DNA of 64,000 nucleotides from Hyphomonadaceae bacterium (GTDB lineage: Bacteria; Pseudomonadota; Alphaproteobacteria; Caulobacterales; Aquidulcibacteraceae). A model generated the notes under the pieces. That model was given only the letters and a program-made list of their open reading frames with translations, did no database searches and was not told the DNA's origin. Shown in pieces: positions 15,385 to 24,099 of this stretch (position 1 is the first letter of the stretch; every line of letters starts with the position of its first letter). The position numbers and the translations under genes were made by a program. The DNA is taken from the NCBI GenBank assembly GCA_023384105.1, contig JAHDXR010000005.1, positions 1 through 64,000 on the forward strand. The letters are read 5' to 3'.

Positions 15385-17325
15385 ATGTCTGAAGATATCT
15401 TTCGCAGCTATGCCCGCTCGTTTGAGCAGCGCCGCGAAGCGGAAATGTCGCTGCAGGACTTTCTGAGCCTCTGCAAAACCGATCCGATGGCGTACGCGAG
15501 CGCGCATGAGCGTCTGCTCGCCGCGATCGGCAAACCGAAAATGGTCGACACGTCGAAGGATGCGAGGCTCGGCCGCATCTTCATGAACCGGACGGTGCGG
15601 TTCTATCCGGCGTTCGCCGAATTCTACGGCATGGAAGAGACGATCGAGCGCATCGTCGCCTTCTTCCGTCACGCCGCACAGGGTTTGGAGGAGCGCAAGC
15701 AGATCATCTACCTGCTGGGCCCCGTCGGCGGCGGCAAGTCCTCGCTGGCCGAGCGTCTGAAGGCGCTGATGGAAGAACAGCCGATCTATGTGCTCAAGGC
15801 CGGCGACGAGATGAGCCCGGTGTTCGAGCATCCGTTGGGGCTGTTCGACCCTGAAGTGTGGGGCGATCGGCTCGAGGAAGAATACGGCGTCCCGCAACGC
15901 CGGCTCACCGGACTGATGAGCCCCTGGTGCATCAAGCGGCTCGACGAGTTCGGCGGCGACATCACCCGTTTCCGGGTGGCGAAACTGCTGCCTTCGCGGC
16001 TGCGCCAGATCGCGGTCGCCAAGACCGAGCCGGGCGACGACAACAACCAGGACGTCTCTTCGCTGGTCGGCAAGGTCGACATCCGCAAGCTGGAAATGCA
16101 CGCGCAAAACGATCCGGACGCGTATTCCTATTCGGGCGGCCTCAACCGCGCCAACCAGGGCATTCTCGAATTCGTCGAGATGTTCAAAGCGCCGATCAAG
16201 ATGCTGCACCCGCTGCTGACGGCCACCCAGGAAGGCAATTATGTCGGCACCGAGAATATCGGCGCCATTCCGTTCCAGGGCATCATCATGGCCCACTCGA
16301 ACGAAGCCGAATGGCAATCGTTCAAGAACAACAAGAACAACGAGGCCTTCATCGACCGCATCTACGTGATCAAGGTGCCGTACTGCCTGCGCGTGGACGA
16401 GGAGAAGAAGATCTACGAGAAGCTGGTGCGCACGTCCGAGCTGGCCGAGGCGCCGTGCGCGCCGGGCACGCTGGAGATGCTGGCCCGGTTCTCGGTGCTC
16501 TCGCGCCTGAAGGAGCACGAGAACTCGAACCTGTTCGCGAAGATGCGCGTCTATAATGGCGAAAGCCTCAAGGAGGTCGATCCCAAGGCGCGCACGCTGC
16601 AGGAATATAAGGACGCCGCCGGCGTGGACGAAGGCATGGAAGGCATCTCGACGCGGTTTGCGTTCAAGGTGCTCGCCGCCACCTTCAACCACGACACGCA
16701 GGAAGTGGCGGCCGATCCGGTACACCTGATGTACGTGCTCGAACAGCAGGTGCGGCGGGAGCAATTCCCGCAGGAAAACGAAGGCAAACTGCTTGAGTTC
16801 ATCAAGGCCGATCTGGCGCCGCGCTACGCGGAGTTCATCGGCAACGAAATCCAGAAAGCGTACCTGGAATCGTATCACGACTACGGCCAGAACCTGTTCG
16901 ACCGTTACGTCGATTACGCCGATGCGTGGATCGAGGATATCGACTTCAAGGACCCGGACACGGGCCAGCTGCTCAATCGCGAACTGCTGAACCAGGAACT
17001 CTCGAAGATCGAGAAGCCCGCCGGCATCGCCAACCCGAAGGATTTCCGCAACGAAGTGGTGAAGTTCACGCTGCGCGCGCGGGCGAGCCATGGCGGCAAG
17101 AACCCGTCCTGGACCTCGTACGAGAAAATCCGCGAAGTGATCGAACGGCGCATGTTCAGCCAGGTCGAAGACCTGCTGCCGGTGATCAGCTTCGGCTCGA
17201 AGAAGGACAGCGACACCGAGAAGAAGCACGAGGAATTCGTGCTGCGCATGGTCGAGCGCGGCTACACCGAGCGGCAGGTCCGCCGGCTGGTCGAGTGGTA
17301 CATGCGCGTGAAGCAAGCGGGGTAG
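15385..17325 (+). CDS. prkA: PrkA-family serine protein kinase / AAA ATPase (YeaG)
   Basis: 646 residues, the normal PrkA length. The N-terminal AAA part carries Walker A GPVGGGKSS (112-120) and the PrkA hallmark segments VDTSKDARLGRIF and FYGMEETIERIV. The C-terminal part is the PrkA kinase-like domain (RKLEMHAQNDPDAYSYSGG lies at the junction). In enterobacteria YeaG acts with YeaH in nitrogen-starvation and stationary-phase stress. In other bacteria PrkA is a stress or sporulation ATPase/protease. It is followed after 8 bases by the YeaH-type gene and then SpoVR, the conserved three-gene stress operon. GGAGG sits upstream of the ATG. Confidence 0.95.
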   Translation: MSEDIFRSYARSFEQRREAEMSLQDFLSLCKTDPMAYASAHERLLAAIGKPKMVDTSKDARLGRIFMNRTVRFYPAFAEFYGMEETIERIVAFFRHAAQGLEERKQIIYLLGPVGGGKSSLAERLKALMEEQPIYVLKAGDEMSPVFEHPLGLFDPEVWGDRLEEEYGVPQRRLTGLMSPWCIKRLDEFGGDITRFRVAKLLPSRLRQIAVAKTEPGDDNNQDVSSLVGKVDIRKLEMHAQNDPDAYSYSGGLNRANQGILEFVEMFKAPIKMLHPLLTATQEGNYVGTENIGAIPFQGIIMAHSNEAEWQSFKNNKNNEAFIDRIYVIKVPYCLRVDEEKKIYEKLVRTSELAEAPCAPGTLEMLARFSVLSRLKEHENSNLFAKMRVYNGESLKEVDPKARTLQEYKDAAGVDEGMEGISTRFAFKVLAATFNHDTQEVAADPVHLMYVLEQQVRREQFPQENEGKLLEFIKADLAPRYAEFIGNEIQKAYLESYHDYGQNLFDRYVDYADAWIEDIDFKDPDTGQLLNRELLNQELSKIEKPAGIANPKDFRNEVVKFTLRARASHGGKNPSWTSYEKIREVIERRMFSQVEDLLPVISFGSKKDSDTEKKHEEFVLRMVERGYTERQVRRLVEWYMRVKQAG

Positions 17326-17333
17326 GCGGGCGC

Positions 17334-18638
17334 ATGCACATCATCGACCGCCGGCTCAATCCTGGCGGCAAGAGCTTCGCCAACCGCCAGCGTTTCCTGC
17401 GCCGCGCCCGCGCGCAGGTGCGCAAGGCGGTTCGCGAAGCCTCGAGCACGCGCTCGATCAAGGACGCCGGCAAGGGCGGCGAGGTCTCGATTCCGACAGG
17501 GGGCGTGCACGAGCCGGTAATGCGCCGGGCGCGCGAGGGCGGCGTGCGCGACTACGTGCTGCCGGGCAACAAGAAGTACATCGAAGGCGACGCCATCCCG
17601 CGGCCGCAGCAGGGCGGCGGCCAGGGCTCGCAAGCGAGCGACAGCGGCGAGGGCGAGGACGAGTTCCGCTTCGCGCTGTCGGACGAGGAATATCTCGATC
17701 TCTATCTCGAAGACCTCGAACTGCCGGACCTGGCCAAGCGCCAGGTCGCGGGTGCGAAATCGGTGCAGTGGCGCCAGGCGGGCTATTCCGTGTCCGGGCC
17801 GCCGTCGCGGCTCTCGGTGCCGCGCACGCTCAGGCATTCGATGTCGCGCCGGATCGCGCTGAAGCGGCCCAAGGCGGAAGAGATCGCCGCGCTGCGCGCC
17901 GAGATCGAGAAGCTCGAGCGCGAGGGCGGGCGTTTCGACGAGCTGCAGAAGCTGCGCGCGGAGCTGGAGCAGCATTTGGCGCGTGCGAAGCGGATCCCGT
18001 ACATCGACCCGGTCGACGTGCGCTACCGGCGGCTGGAATCGAACCCGAAGCCGATCGCCAAGGCGGTGATGTTCTGCCTGATGGACGTCTCCGGCTCGAT
18101 GAACGAGCACATGAAGGATTTGGCGAAGCGGTTCTATTCGCTGCTCTACTTGTTCTTGAACCGGCGCTACGAGCACGTCGATGTCGTCTTCATCCGCCAC
18201 ACGCACGAGGCGTCGGAAGTGGATGAGCAGACGTTCTTCTATTCGCGCGAGACCGGCGGCACGGTGGTTTCGACCGCGCTGTTCAAGATGGCCGAGATCG
18301 TGCGCGAGCGTTATCCGGTCGACCAATGGAACATCTACGCCGCGCAGGCGAGCGACGGCGACAACACGTCGAGCGACAACGCCGTGGTGCTGGCGCAGCT
18401 CAAGGATGTGATTTTGCCGATCTGCCAGTATTACGCTTATGTCGAAGTCGGCATGGACGACGAGGACGATCATCCGGGCGCGGGCGAGCCGAGCACCAAT
18501 CTGTGGCGCGCTTATCGGCGTATCGCCGCTGATGCGCCGTTCGCGATGCGCAAGGTGCGCCACCGCAGAGACATCTATCCGGTGTTCCGGGAGCTGTTCG
18601 CCAAGCGGCCCGAGGGCGTGGCCGCGGAGAGCGCATGA
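17334..18638 (+). CDS. yeaH: YeaH/YhbH family protein (DUF444, vWA-like)
   Basis: 434-residue member of the DUF444 family. The N-terminus (IIDRRLNPGGKSFANRQRF) is the family signature, followed by a charged linker, a helical segment (EEIAALRAEIEKLEREGG) and a von Willebrand A-like domain with the MIDAS motif MDVSGSMNEHMKD and, later, TGGTVVSTALFKM. It works with PrkA and SpoVR in stress physiology; the molecular activity is not established. The ATG at 17334 gives the conserved start. Its stop overlaps the spoVR start as ATGA (18635-18638), indicating translational coupling. Confidence 0.93.
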   Translation: MHIIDRRLNPGGKSFANRQRFLRRARAQVRKAVREASSTRSIKDAGKGGEVSIPTGGVHEPVMRRAREGGVRDYVLPGNKKYIEGDAIPRPQQGGGQGSQASDSGEGEDEFRFALSDEEYLDLYLEDLELPDLAKRQVAGAKSVQWRQAGYSVSGPPSRLSVPRTLRHSMSRRIALKRPKAEEIAALRAEIEKLEREGGRFDELQKLRAELEQHLARAKRIPYIDPVDVRYRRLESNPKPIAKAVMFCLMDVSGSMNEHMKDLAKRFYSLLYLFLNRRYEHVDVVFIRHTHEASEVDEQTFFYSRETGGTVVSTALFKMAEIVRERYPVDQWNIYAAQASDGDNTSSDNAVVLAQLKDVILPICQYYAYVEVGMDDEDDHPGAGEPSTNLWRAYRRIAADAPFAMRKVRHRRDIYPVFRELFAKRPEGVAAESA

Positions 18639-20176
18639 TGACGGCGCTGACGGAGTCTAAGCTGCTTTACAAAGGCCCGGACTGGGACTTCGACCTGATC
18701 CGGCGCGTGCACGAAGCCTGCGGCGAGATCGGCGTCGGCGAAATGGGGCTCGATCCATACCCCAACCAGATCGAGGTGATCACCGTCGAGCAGATGCTCG
18801 ACGCCTACGCCTCGACCGGCATGCCGCTGTTCTACCGGCACTGGTCGTTCGGCAAGGAGTTCGCGCGCAACGAGGCGCTCTACCGCAAGGGCTATCAGGG
18901 GCTGGCGTACGAGATCGTCATCAATTCGAACCCGTGCATCGTCTACATCATGGAGGAGAACTCCGCGACGATGCAGACGCTGGTGATCGCGCACGCGGGC
19001 TACGGCCACAGCCACTTCTTCAAGAACAACTATTTGTTCAAGCAGTGGACCGACGCCGACGGCATTCTCGACTATCTCGAGTTCGCGCGCGGCTATATCG
19101 CCAAGTGCGAGGACCGCTACGGCCAGGAAGAGGTGGAGCGCGTGCTCGATGCGGCGCACGCTCTGCAGAGCCACGGCGTGCACCGCTTCCCGAGAAAGCG
19201 CATGGCCGATCTGCGTTCGGAGCAGAAGCGCGAGGAAGAGCGCCGCCGCCACGGCGAGCAGCTGTTCAACGATCTGTGGCGCACGGTGCCGGTCGGCAAG
19301 CGCAAGCGCGACAAGGACGACGATGCCCGGCGCAAGGCGCTCTTGGGCCTGCCGGAAGAGAATTTGCTCTATTTCCTCGAAAAGACGGCGCCGCGGCTCG
19401 CGCCCTGGCAGCGCGAAATTCTGCGCGTGGTGCGGCTGATCAATCAGTATTTCTACCCGCAGCGGCAGACCAAGGTGATGAACGAAGGCTGCGCCACCTA
19501 CGTGCACCATCGCATCATGAACCGGCTGCACGAGAAGGGGCAGATCGATGACGGCGCGTTCCTGGAGTTCATCCACTCGCACACCAGCGTCGTGATGCAG
19601 CCGGGCTTCGACGATCGCCGCTTCGGCGGCATCAACCCGTATGCGCTGGGCTTCGCCATGTGCTGCGACATCGAGCGCGTCTGCAACGATCCCACCGACG
19701 AAGACCGCGAGTGGATGCCCGACATCGCCGGCCGCGGCGACGCCTACGGCGCGCTGCGCGACATCTGGGCCAATTACCGCGACGAAAGCTTCATCTCGCA
19801 ATATCTCTCGCCGCGCGTGATCCGCGAGTTCGGCCTGTTTCGCGTCGTCGACGACGAGGAACAGGAAGAGATGAACGTCGCCGCGATCCATGACGAGCGC
19901 GGGTACCGCAAGATCCGGCGCGCGCTGTCGAAGCACTACGATATCGCCTACCGCGATCCGGACATCCAGATCGTCGACGTCGATCTCGCCGGCGACCGCA
20001 AGCTGATCCTGCAGCATCGCGTGCTGGACGGCATAACCCTGGAAGAGAGCGACGCCGAAAAGGTGCTGCAGCACGTCGCCGATCTCTGGGGCTATGACGT
20101 GAAGCTGGTCGAGCAGGACGACAACGGCACGCTGCACGCCGAGCATAGCGCCAGCCCGCGCCGGCCGTTTATGTAG
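18635..20176 (+). CDS. spoVR: SpoVR family protein (YcgB)
   Basis: 513-residue SpoVR-family protein, full family length. Recognisable segments include GPDWDFDLIRRVHEACGEIG at the N-terminus, PLFYRHWSFGKEF, and INPYALGFAMCCDIERVC in the second half. Bacillus SpoVR is needed for cortex formation; in non-spore formers the gene nearly always follows prkA and yeaH, as here, and its biochemical role is unknown. The first two codons are both ATG (18635 and 18638); either can serve. Last gene of the operon. Confidence 0.94.
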   Translation: MMTALTESKLLYKGPDWDFDLIRRVHEACGEIGVGEMGLDPYPNQIEVITVEQMLDAYASTGMPLFYRHWSFGKEFARNEALYRKGYQGLAYEIVINSNPCIVYIMEENSATMQTLVIAHAGYGHSHFFKNNYLFKQWTDADGILDYLEFARGYIAKCEDRYGQEEVERVLDAAHALQSHGVHRFPRKRMADLRSEQKREEERRRHGEQLFNDLWRTVPVGKRKRDKDDDARRKALLGLPEENLLYFLEKTAPRLAPWQREILRVVRLINQYFYPQRQTKVMNEGCATYVHHRIMNRLHEKGQIDDGAFLEFIHSHTSVVMQPGFDDRRFGGINPYALGFAMCCDIERVCNDPTDEDREWMPDIAGRGDAYGALRDIWANYRDESFISQYLSPRVIREFGLFRVVDDEEQEEMNVAAIHDERGYRKIRRALSKHYDIAYRDPDIQIVDVDLAGDRKLILQHRVLDGITLEESDAEKVLQHVADLWGYDVKLVEQDDNGTLHAEHSASPRRPFM

Positions 20177-20190
20177 CGTAGCGCCGGCGG

Positions 20191-21480
20191 CTAAACTCCC
20201 AACCTCTCCAGCCCCTCCGCGATCGCGGGATCGACTTGCACGTCGCGGGGCGAAAGCGGGCGGGTGAGGCGCAGCGTTTCCATGCTGCGCGCGCGGGAGA
20301 GCGCGACATAGGTTTGGCCCGGCGCAAAGGCGCCGCGGCCGAGATCGATCTCGACGCTGTCGAGCGTCATACCTTGGGCTTTGTGGATCGTCAGCGCCCA
20401 GGCGGGAGCCAAGGGGAATTGCACGTATTTGAATTCCTCTTTCACCTCCATGCGGTTTTCCTTGGCGTTCCAGGTCCAGCGCGCTTGCGGCCAGGTGGCG
20501 CGCTCGACGTCGACTTCGTCGCCGGCGTCGAGCGCGACGACGATCACCTCGTCATCGAGCGATTTCACCGTGCCGAGCGAGCCGTTCACCCAGCGTCCTT
20601 CCGGGTCGTTCTGCGTGAAGATCACGCGCGCGCCGCGCTTCAGCACCAGTTCCATCGGCGCCGGGAAGCGATCGCCTTGCGCCTTCGGCGCTTCGCCTTC
20701 GAAACCGCCGGTATAGCGCGCGGCCGCGCCTTCGAGCGCGGCGAGGCCGCGGGCGTTGTAGTTGTCCGCAACCGCATTGGTGGCGCACAAGAGCACCGGC
20801 CGCTTCGGCAGCGCGCGGTCGAGGCAGACGGTGTTGAGGATCGTCACCGCATCTTCGACGCCGCGCCGTTCGCGGATCGAGGACAGGATGGCGATGAAGT
20901 CCTGATTGGTCTGGCGGTGCACCTCGGTGAGCTGTACGGCTGCGAGCGGCGCATCGCGCAGGCAGTGCGCGGAGAAGGCGTAGGGCGTCGCATAGCCCGC
21001 ATCTTCCAGCAGCTGGCCCTCGTCGCCGCGCACCACCGGCGGCAGCTGGTAGAAATCGCCCACCAGCAGCATCTGCACGCCGCCGAACGGGCGCGAACTT
21101 TTGCGGGCGATCTGCAGGTGCTGGTTCATGGCGTCGAGCACGTCGGCGCGCAGCATCGAGACTTCGTCGACGATCAGGCGGCTGATGGCGCGCGCGGTGC
21201 GGGTGAAGAACCAGCTGGGCTTTTCGGCGTTGCCGATCAGCGGCCGCGGCGGGAAGCCGAAGAACGAATGCACCGTCTGGCCGCCGATATTCATCGCGGC
21301 AAGCCCGGTGGGTGCGAGCAGCGCCTGTGGATAGGTCGGGTCGCGCTCGACCAGCGAGCGGATGAAATGGCTCTTGCCGGTGCCGGCGCGGCCGATCAGC
21401 AGCACGACCGGCGTGCGGTCGGCGAGCGCCTGATGCGCTTCCGCAACGGCTGGATCGGTCATGGGCGCGGGAATCGACAT
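20191..21480 (-). CDS. PIF1/RecD2-like superfamily 1 helicase
   Basis: ATP-dependent 5'-3' DNA helicase of 429 residues. Motif I is GRAGTGKSH (30-38), motif II LIVDEVSML, motif III LLVGDFYQLPPV, and the C-terminal UvrD_C_2 part has ALTIHKAQGMTLDSVEIDLG and YVALSRARS. These define the PIF1 group, implicated in G-quadruplex unwinding and fork progression. ATG 21480 was chosen; ATG 21462 is also possible, and the upstream in-frame codons to 21591 are Pro/Arg-rich and unlikely to be translated. It is divergent from the small cytochrome gene, 62 bases apart. Confidence 0.9.
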   Translation of the reverse strand: MSIPAPMTDPAVAEAHQALADRTPVVLLIGRAGTGKSHFIRSLVERDPTYPQALLAPTGLAAMNIGGQTVHSFFGFPPRPLIGNAEKPSWFFTRTARAISRLIVDEVSMLRADVLDAMNQHLQIARKSSRPFGGVQMLLVGDFYQLPPVVRGDEGQLLEDAGYATPYAFSAHCLRDAPLAAVQLTEVHRQTNQDFIAILSSIRERRGVEDAVTILNTVCLDRALPKRPVLLCATNAVADNYNARGLAALEGAAARYTGGFEGEAPKAQGDRFPAPMELVLKRGARVIFTQNDPEGRWVNGSLGTVKSLDDEVIVVALDAGDEVDVERATWPQARWTWNAKENRMEVKEEFKYVQFPLAPAWALTIHKAQGMTLDSVEIDLGRGAFAPGQTYVALSRARSMETLRLTRPLSPRDVQVDPAIAEGLERLGV

Positions 21481-21542
21481 GCAGTTTCTATATAGATGCG
21501 CCGGGCGATGCGCTAAGCTTCGCGGCGCAGAAGGAGCAAGCG

Positions 21543-21881
21543 ATGGTTCGTCCGATCTTGGCCGCGGCGGCGGCGCTGGCGTTGGGCGCATGTGCGGCGC
21601 AGACGGGGGAGGTGTCGCAAGCCGCTTTGGCGGACGATGGCCGCGCCATCGCCGAGGCGCAGTGCGCGGCCTGCCACGCCGTGGGCGAATATGGCGAAAG
21701 CCCGGTCGCTGCGGCGCCGACGTTCCGGACGCTGCTGGCGCGCTATCGCGCCGACGTGCTGGAGGAGGAGCTGATCGCCGGCATCCAGGTGTCGCACCCG
21801 ATGCCGGAGTTCCAGTTCAACCCGCAGGGCGCCGACGCGCTGATCGCTTACCTGCGCAGTATCCAAGCAGCCGAGCAGTAG
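21543..21881 (+). CDS. Small c-type cytochrome lipoprotein
   Basis: 112-residue exported cytochrome c. The signal peptide ends in a lipobox LGAC (Cys about residue 17), so it should be lipid-anchored. The haem site is CAACH (about 41-45) and the distal Met is probably in HPMPEF (about 87). AAGGAGCAAGCG precedes the ATG. The gene converges on the PQQ alcohol dehydrogenase gene with only 11 bases between stops. An electron acceptor or donor role with that enzyme is plausible but they are not an operon. Confidence 0.85.
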   Translation: MVRPILAAAAALALGACAAQTGEVSQAALADDGRAIAEAQCAACHAVGEYGESPVAAAPTFRTLLARYRADVLEEELIAGIQVSHPMPEFQFNPQGADALIAYLRSIQAAEQ

Positions 21882-21892
21882 GCGCCTCACGA

Positions 21893-24001
21893 TCAGCGCG
21901 CCCGCTCCTCCGCATAGAGCGTGCGCGCCTCGCGGGCGACGTAGGCGCGCAGCGCTTCCGCCTCAGCGTCCGATACCCATTGCGTGAAGTCGGGCATGCC
22001 GTTGGCGGCGCGCGCGCCGTGCACGGTGTCGCGCCAGACGCCGGCGTCCTGCAGCGAGGGCGCGCGGCGCAGATCCGGCAGCACGCCGCCCGAGATCGCG
22101 CCGGCGCCGTGGCAGACGCTGCAGAACTGCGAATAGATCGCGGCGCCGCGGGCGATGGCGCCGGCGCTGGCGGTGATGCTCGGCGGTTCAGGCGTCTCCA
22201 GGCGCACCAGCGTGCGCTCGGGCAAGCTGGCCGCGCCGCCGATGCGGAACACGTTGACGCGCGCGTTGACCGGCTCCGTCGGCGGATCGGCGATGCCGAA
22301 GCCCACCGGCAGGAAGAACAGCGTGCCGTAGCTTGCGAGTGAGGCGACGTATTGCTGGCCGTCGACGCTGTAGCTGACAGGACCGGCCATCGTGGCGGCC
22401 TGGTTGTCGAACTGCCAGAGTTGGGCGCCGGTGCGCGCGTCATAGGCGCGGAAGCGTCCGTCGAGCGTGCCCTGGAACACCAGTCCGCCGGCGGTGGCGA
22501 GCGTGCCGCCGTTCCAGGGCGAGCCCAGCTCGACGCGCCAGGCCTCGCGCTGGCGCACTGGGTCCCAGGCGAGCAGGAAGCCCTGCATCGAGTTGCGCAC
22601 GGCTTGCTGCGTGGCGCGGTCGCCCGGCAGCGGCGCATGCGCCGTGCCGGTGTTCCAGCGGCCAGGGCGATACACGAAGGCGGAATCGGCGGTGTAGTCC
22701 TGCGCCATTTCCTGCACCGGAATGTAAACCAGCCCGGTCTGCGGCGACATCGACATCGGATGCCAGTTGTGCGCGCCGAACGGCGACGGCAGCACGATCG
22801 CCGTGCCCGAGATGAAGCGCGCTTCCGGATTTTCGATCGGGCGGCCGGTGGCCATGTCGACGCCGCGCGCCCAGGTTTGCGTGGCGATCGAACCGGCGGA
22901 GATGAGCCCGCAATCGTCGCGGTCGATCACGTAGAAGAAACCGTTCTTTGGCGCGTGCATCAGCACGCGGCGCTCGCGCCCTTCGATCGGCAGCGTCGCC
23001 AGCATGATCGGCTGGGTGGCGGTGTAGTCCCAGGTCTCGCCCGGCGTTTCCTGATAGTGGCACTTGTAGGCGCCGGTGTCGGGATCGACGCCGACGACGG
23101 AGGAGAGGAACAGGTTGTCGTTGTTGCGGCCTTCGATCGAGGGCGAACGGATTTCGCGATTCCACGGCGCGCCGTTGCCGACGCCGATCCAGAGCGTGTC
23201 GGTCTCGCTGTCGAACACGAGTGCATCCCAGGCGGTGCCGCCGCCGCCGCTTTGCAGCCAGGCGCCGGCGTTCGGATTCCAGGTGGCGAGCGCCTGGCCG
23301 CGCACGGCGTCCGAAGCGGCGTTGTCGGGGCCTTGCGGATTGGGGGTGGTGTAGAAACGCCAGCGCAGCGCGCCGGTCTCGGCGTCATAGGCGCTGACAT
23401 AGCCGCGCACGCCGAATTCGGCGCCGCCATTGCCGATGAAGACGAGCCCGCGCGCCGCCCGCGGCGCGCCGGTGATGGTGTAGGGACGCGACTGGTCGAC
23501 GGTGACGACTTCCCAGGCCTTGCTGCCGTCGCGCGCATCGATGGCGATGAGACGGCCGTCGAGCGTGCCGACATAGACGCGCCCGTTCCACACCGCGACG
23601 CCGCGATTGCCGACGTCGCAGCAGGCCGAGGCGCCGCGCTCGTGCGGCACTTCGGGATCGTAGACCCAGAGTTCCTCGCCGGTCGCGGCGTCGAGGGCGT
23701 AGACGATGCTCCAGGCCGAGGTCACGTACATGACGCCGTCGACCACGATCGGCGTGGCTTCCGCGCCGCGCGGCGCGCGCATCTCGTAGCTCCAGGCGAG
23801 CCCAAGCTGGCCGACGTTCTCGGTGTTGATCTGATCGAGCGGCGAGAATCGCTGCTCGGAATAGGTGCGTCCGTGCGTGAGCCAGTTGCCGGGTTCGCCG
23901 TCGGCGCCGAGGATGCGCGCTTCGTCGACGGACGCCGGGCCGCGTCCGCAGGCGGCGAGCGCCAAAAGCAGTGTGAACCCGGCGGCGGCCAGTCTGTTCA
24001 T
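21893..24001 (-). CDS. PQQ-dependent alcohol dehydrogenase (quinohaemoprotein)
   Basis: 702-residue periplasmic enzyme that oxidises alcohols, passing electrons from PQQ to haem c. An N-terminal lipobox (LALAACGRG) suggests a membrane-anchored lipoprotein. The eight-bladed propeller includes the adjacent-Cys disulphide in ASACCDVGNRG and NDNLFLSS around the catalytic Asp. The C-terminal cytochrome domain has CSVCHG and RRAPSLQDAGVW. This two-domain layout is that of type II quinohaemoprotein ethanol dehydrogenases. No pqq biosynthesis genes are in the window. A converging cytochrome c lipoprotein lies next door, and an aldehyde dehydrogenase 2 kb away could continue the oxidation. Confidence 0.93.
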   Translation of the reverse strand: MNRLAAAGFTLLLALAACGRGPASVDEARILGADGEPGNWLTHGRTYSEQRFSPLDQINTENVGQLGLAWSYEMRAPRGAEATPIVVDGVMYVTSAWSIVYALDAATGEELWVYDPEVPHERGASACCDVGNRGVAVWNGRVYVGTLDGRLIAIDARDGSKAWEVVTVDQSRPYTITGAPRAARGLVFIGNGGAEFGVRGYVSAYDAETGALRWRFYTTPNPQGPDNAASDAVRGQALATWNPNAGAWLQSGGGGTAWDALVFDSETDTLWIGVGNGAPWNREIRSPSIEGRNNDNLFLSSVVGVDPDTGAYKCHYQETPGETWDYTATQPIMLATLPIEGRERRVLMHAPKNGFFYVIDRDDCGLISAGSIATQTWARGVDMATGRPIENPEARFISGTAIVLPSPFGAHNWHPMSMSPQTGLVYIPVQEMAQDYTADSAFVYRPGRWNTGTAHAPLPGDRATQQAVRNSMQGFLLAWDPVRQREAWRVELGSPWNGGTLATAGGLVFQGTLDGRFRAYDARTGAQLWQFDNQAATMAGPVSYSVDGQQYVASLASYGTLFFLPVGFGIADPPTEPVNARVNVFRIGGAASLPERTLVRLETPEPPSITASAGAIARGAAIYSQFCSVCHGAGAISGGVLPDLRRAPSLQDAGVWRDTVHGARAANGMPDFTQWVSDAEAEALRAYVAREARTLYAEERAR

Positions 24002-24099
24002 CGTATCCTCCCGGTGGGCGTCTGCTGCGCCCGTTCGGAGGATGCTAGGCCATGGCGCCGCGCGCGGTCGAGAGTGACGCTAGGGTCGTGCGCGCTATT

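Noticed and set aside
15091-17316. Minus-strand open frame of 741 codons opposite prkA
   Set aside because: Antisense shadow of PrkA, which has complete motifs on the other strand.
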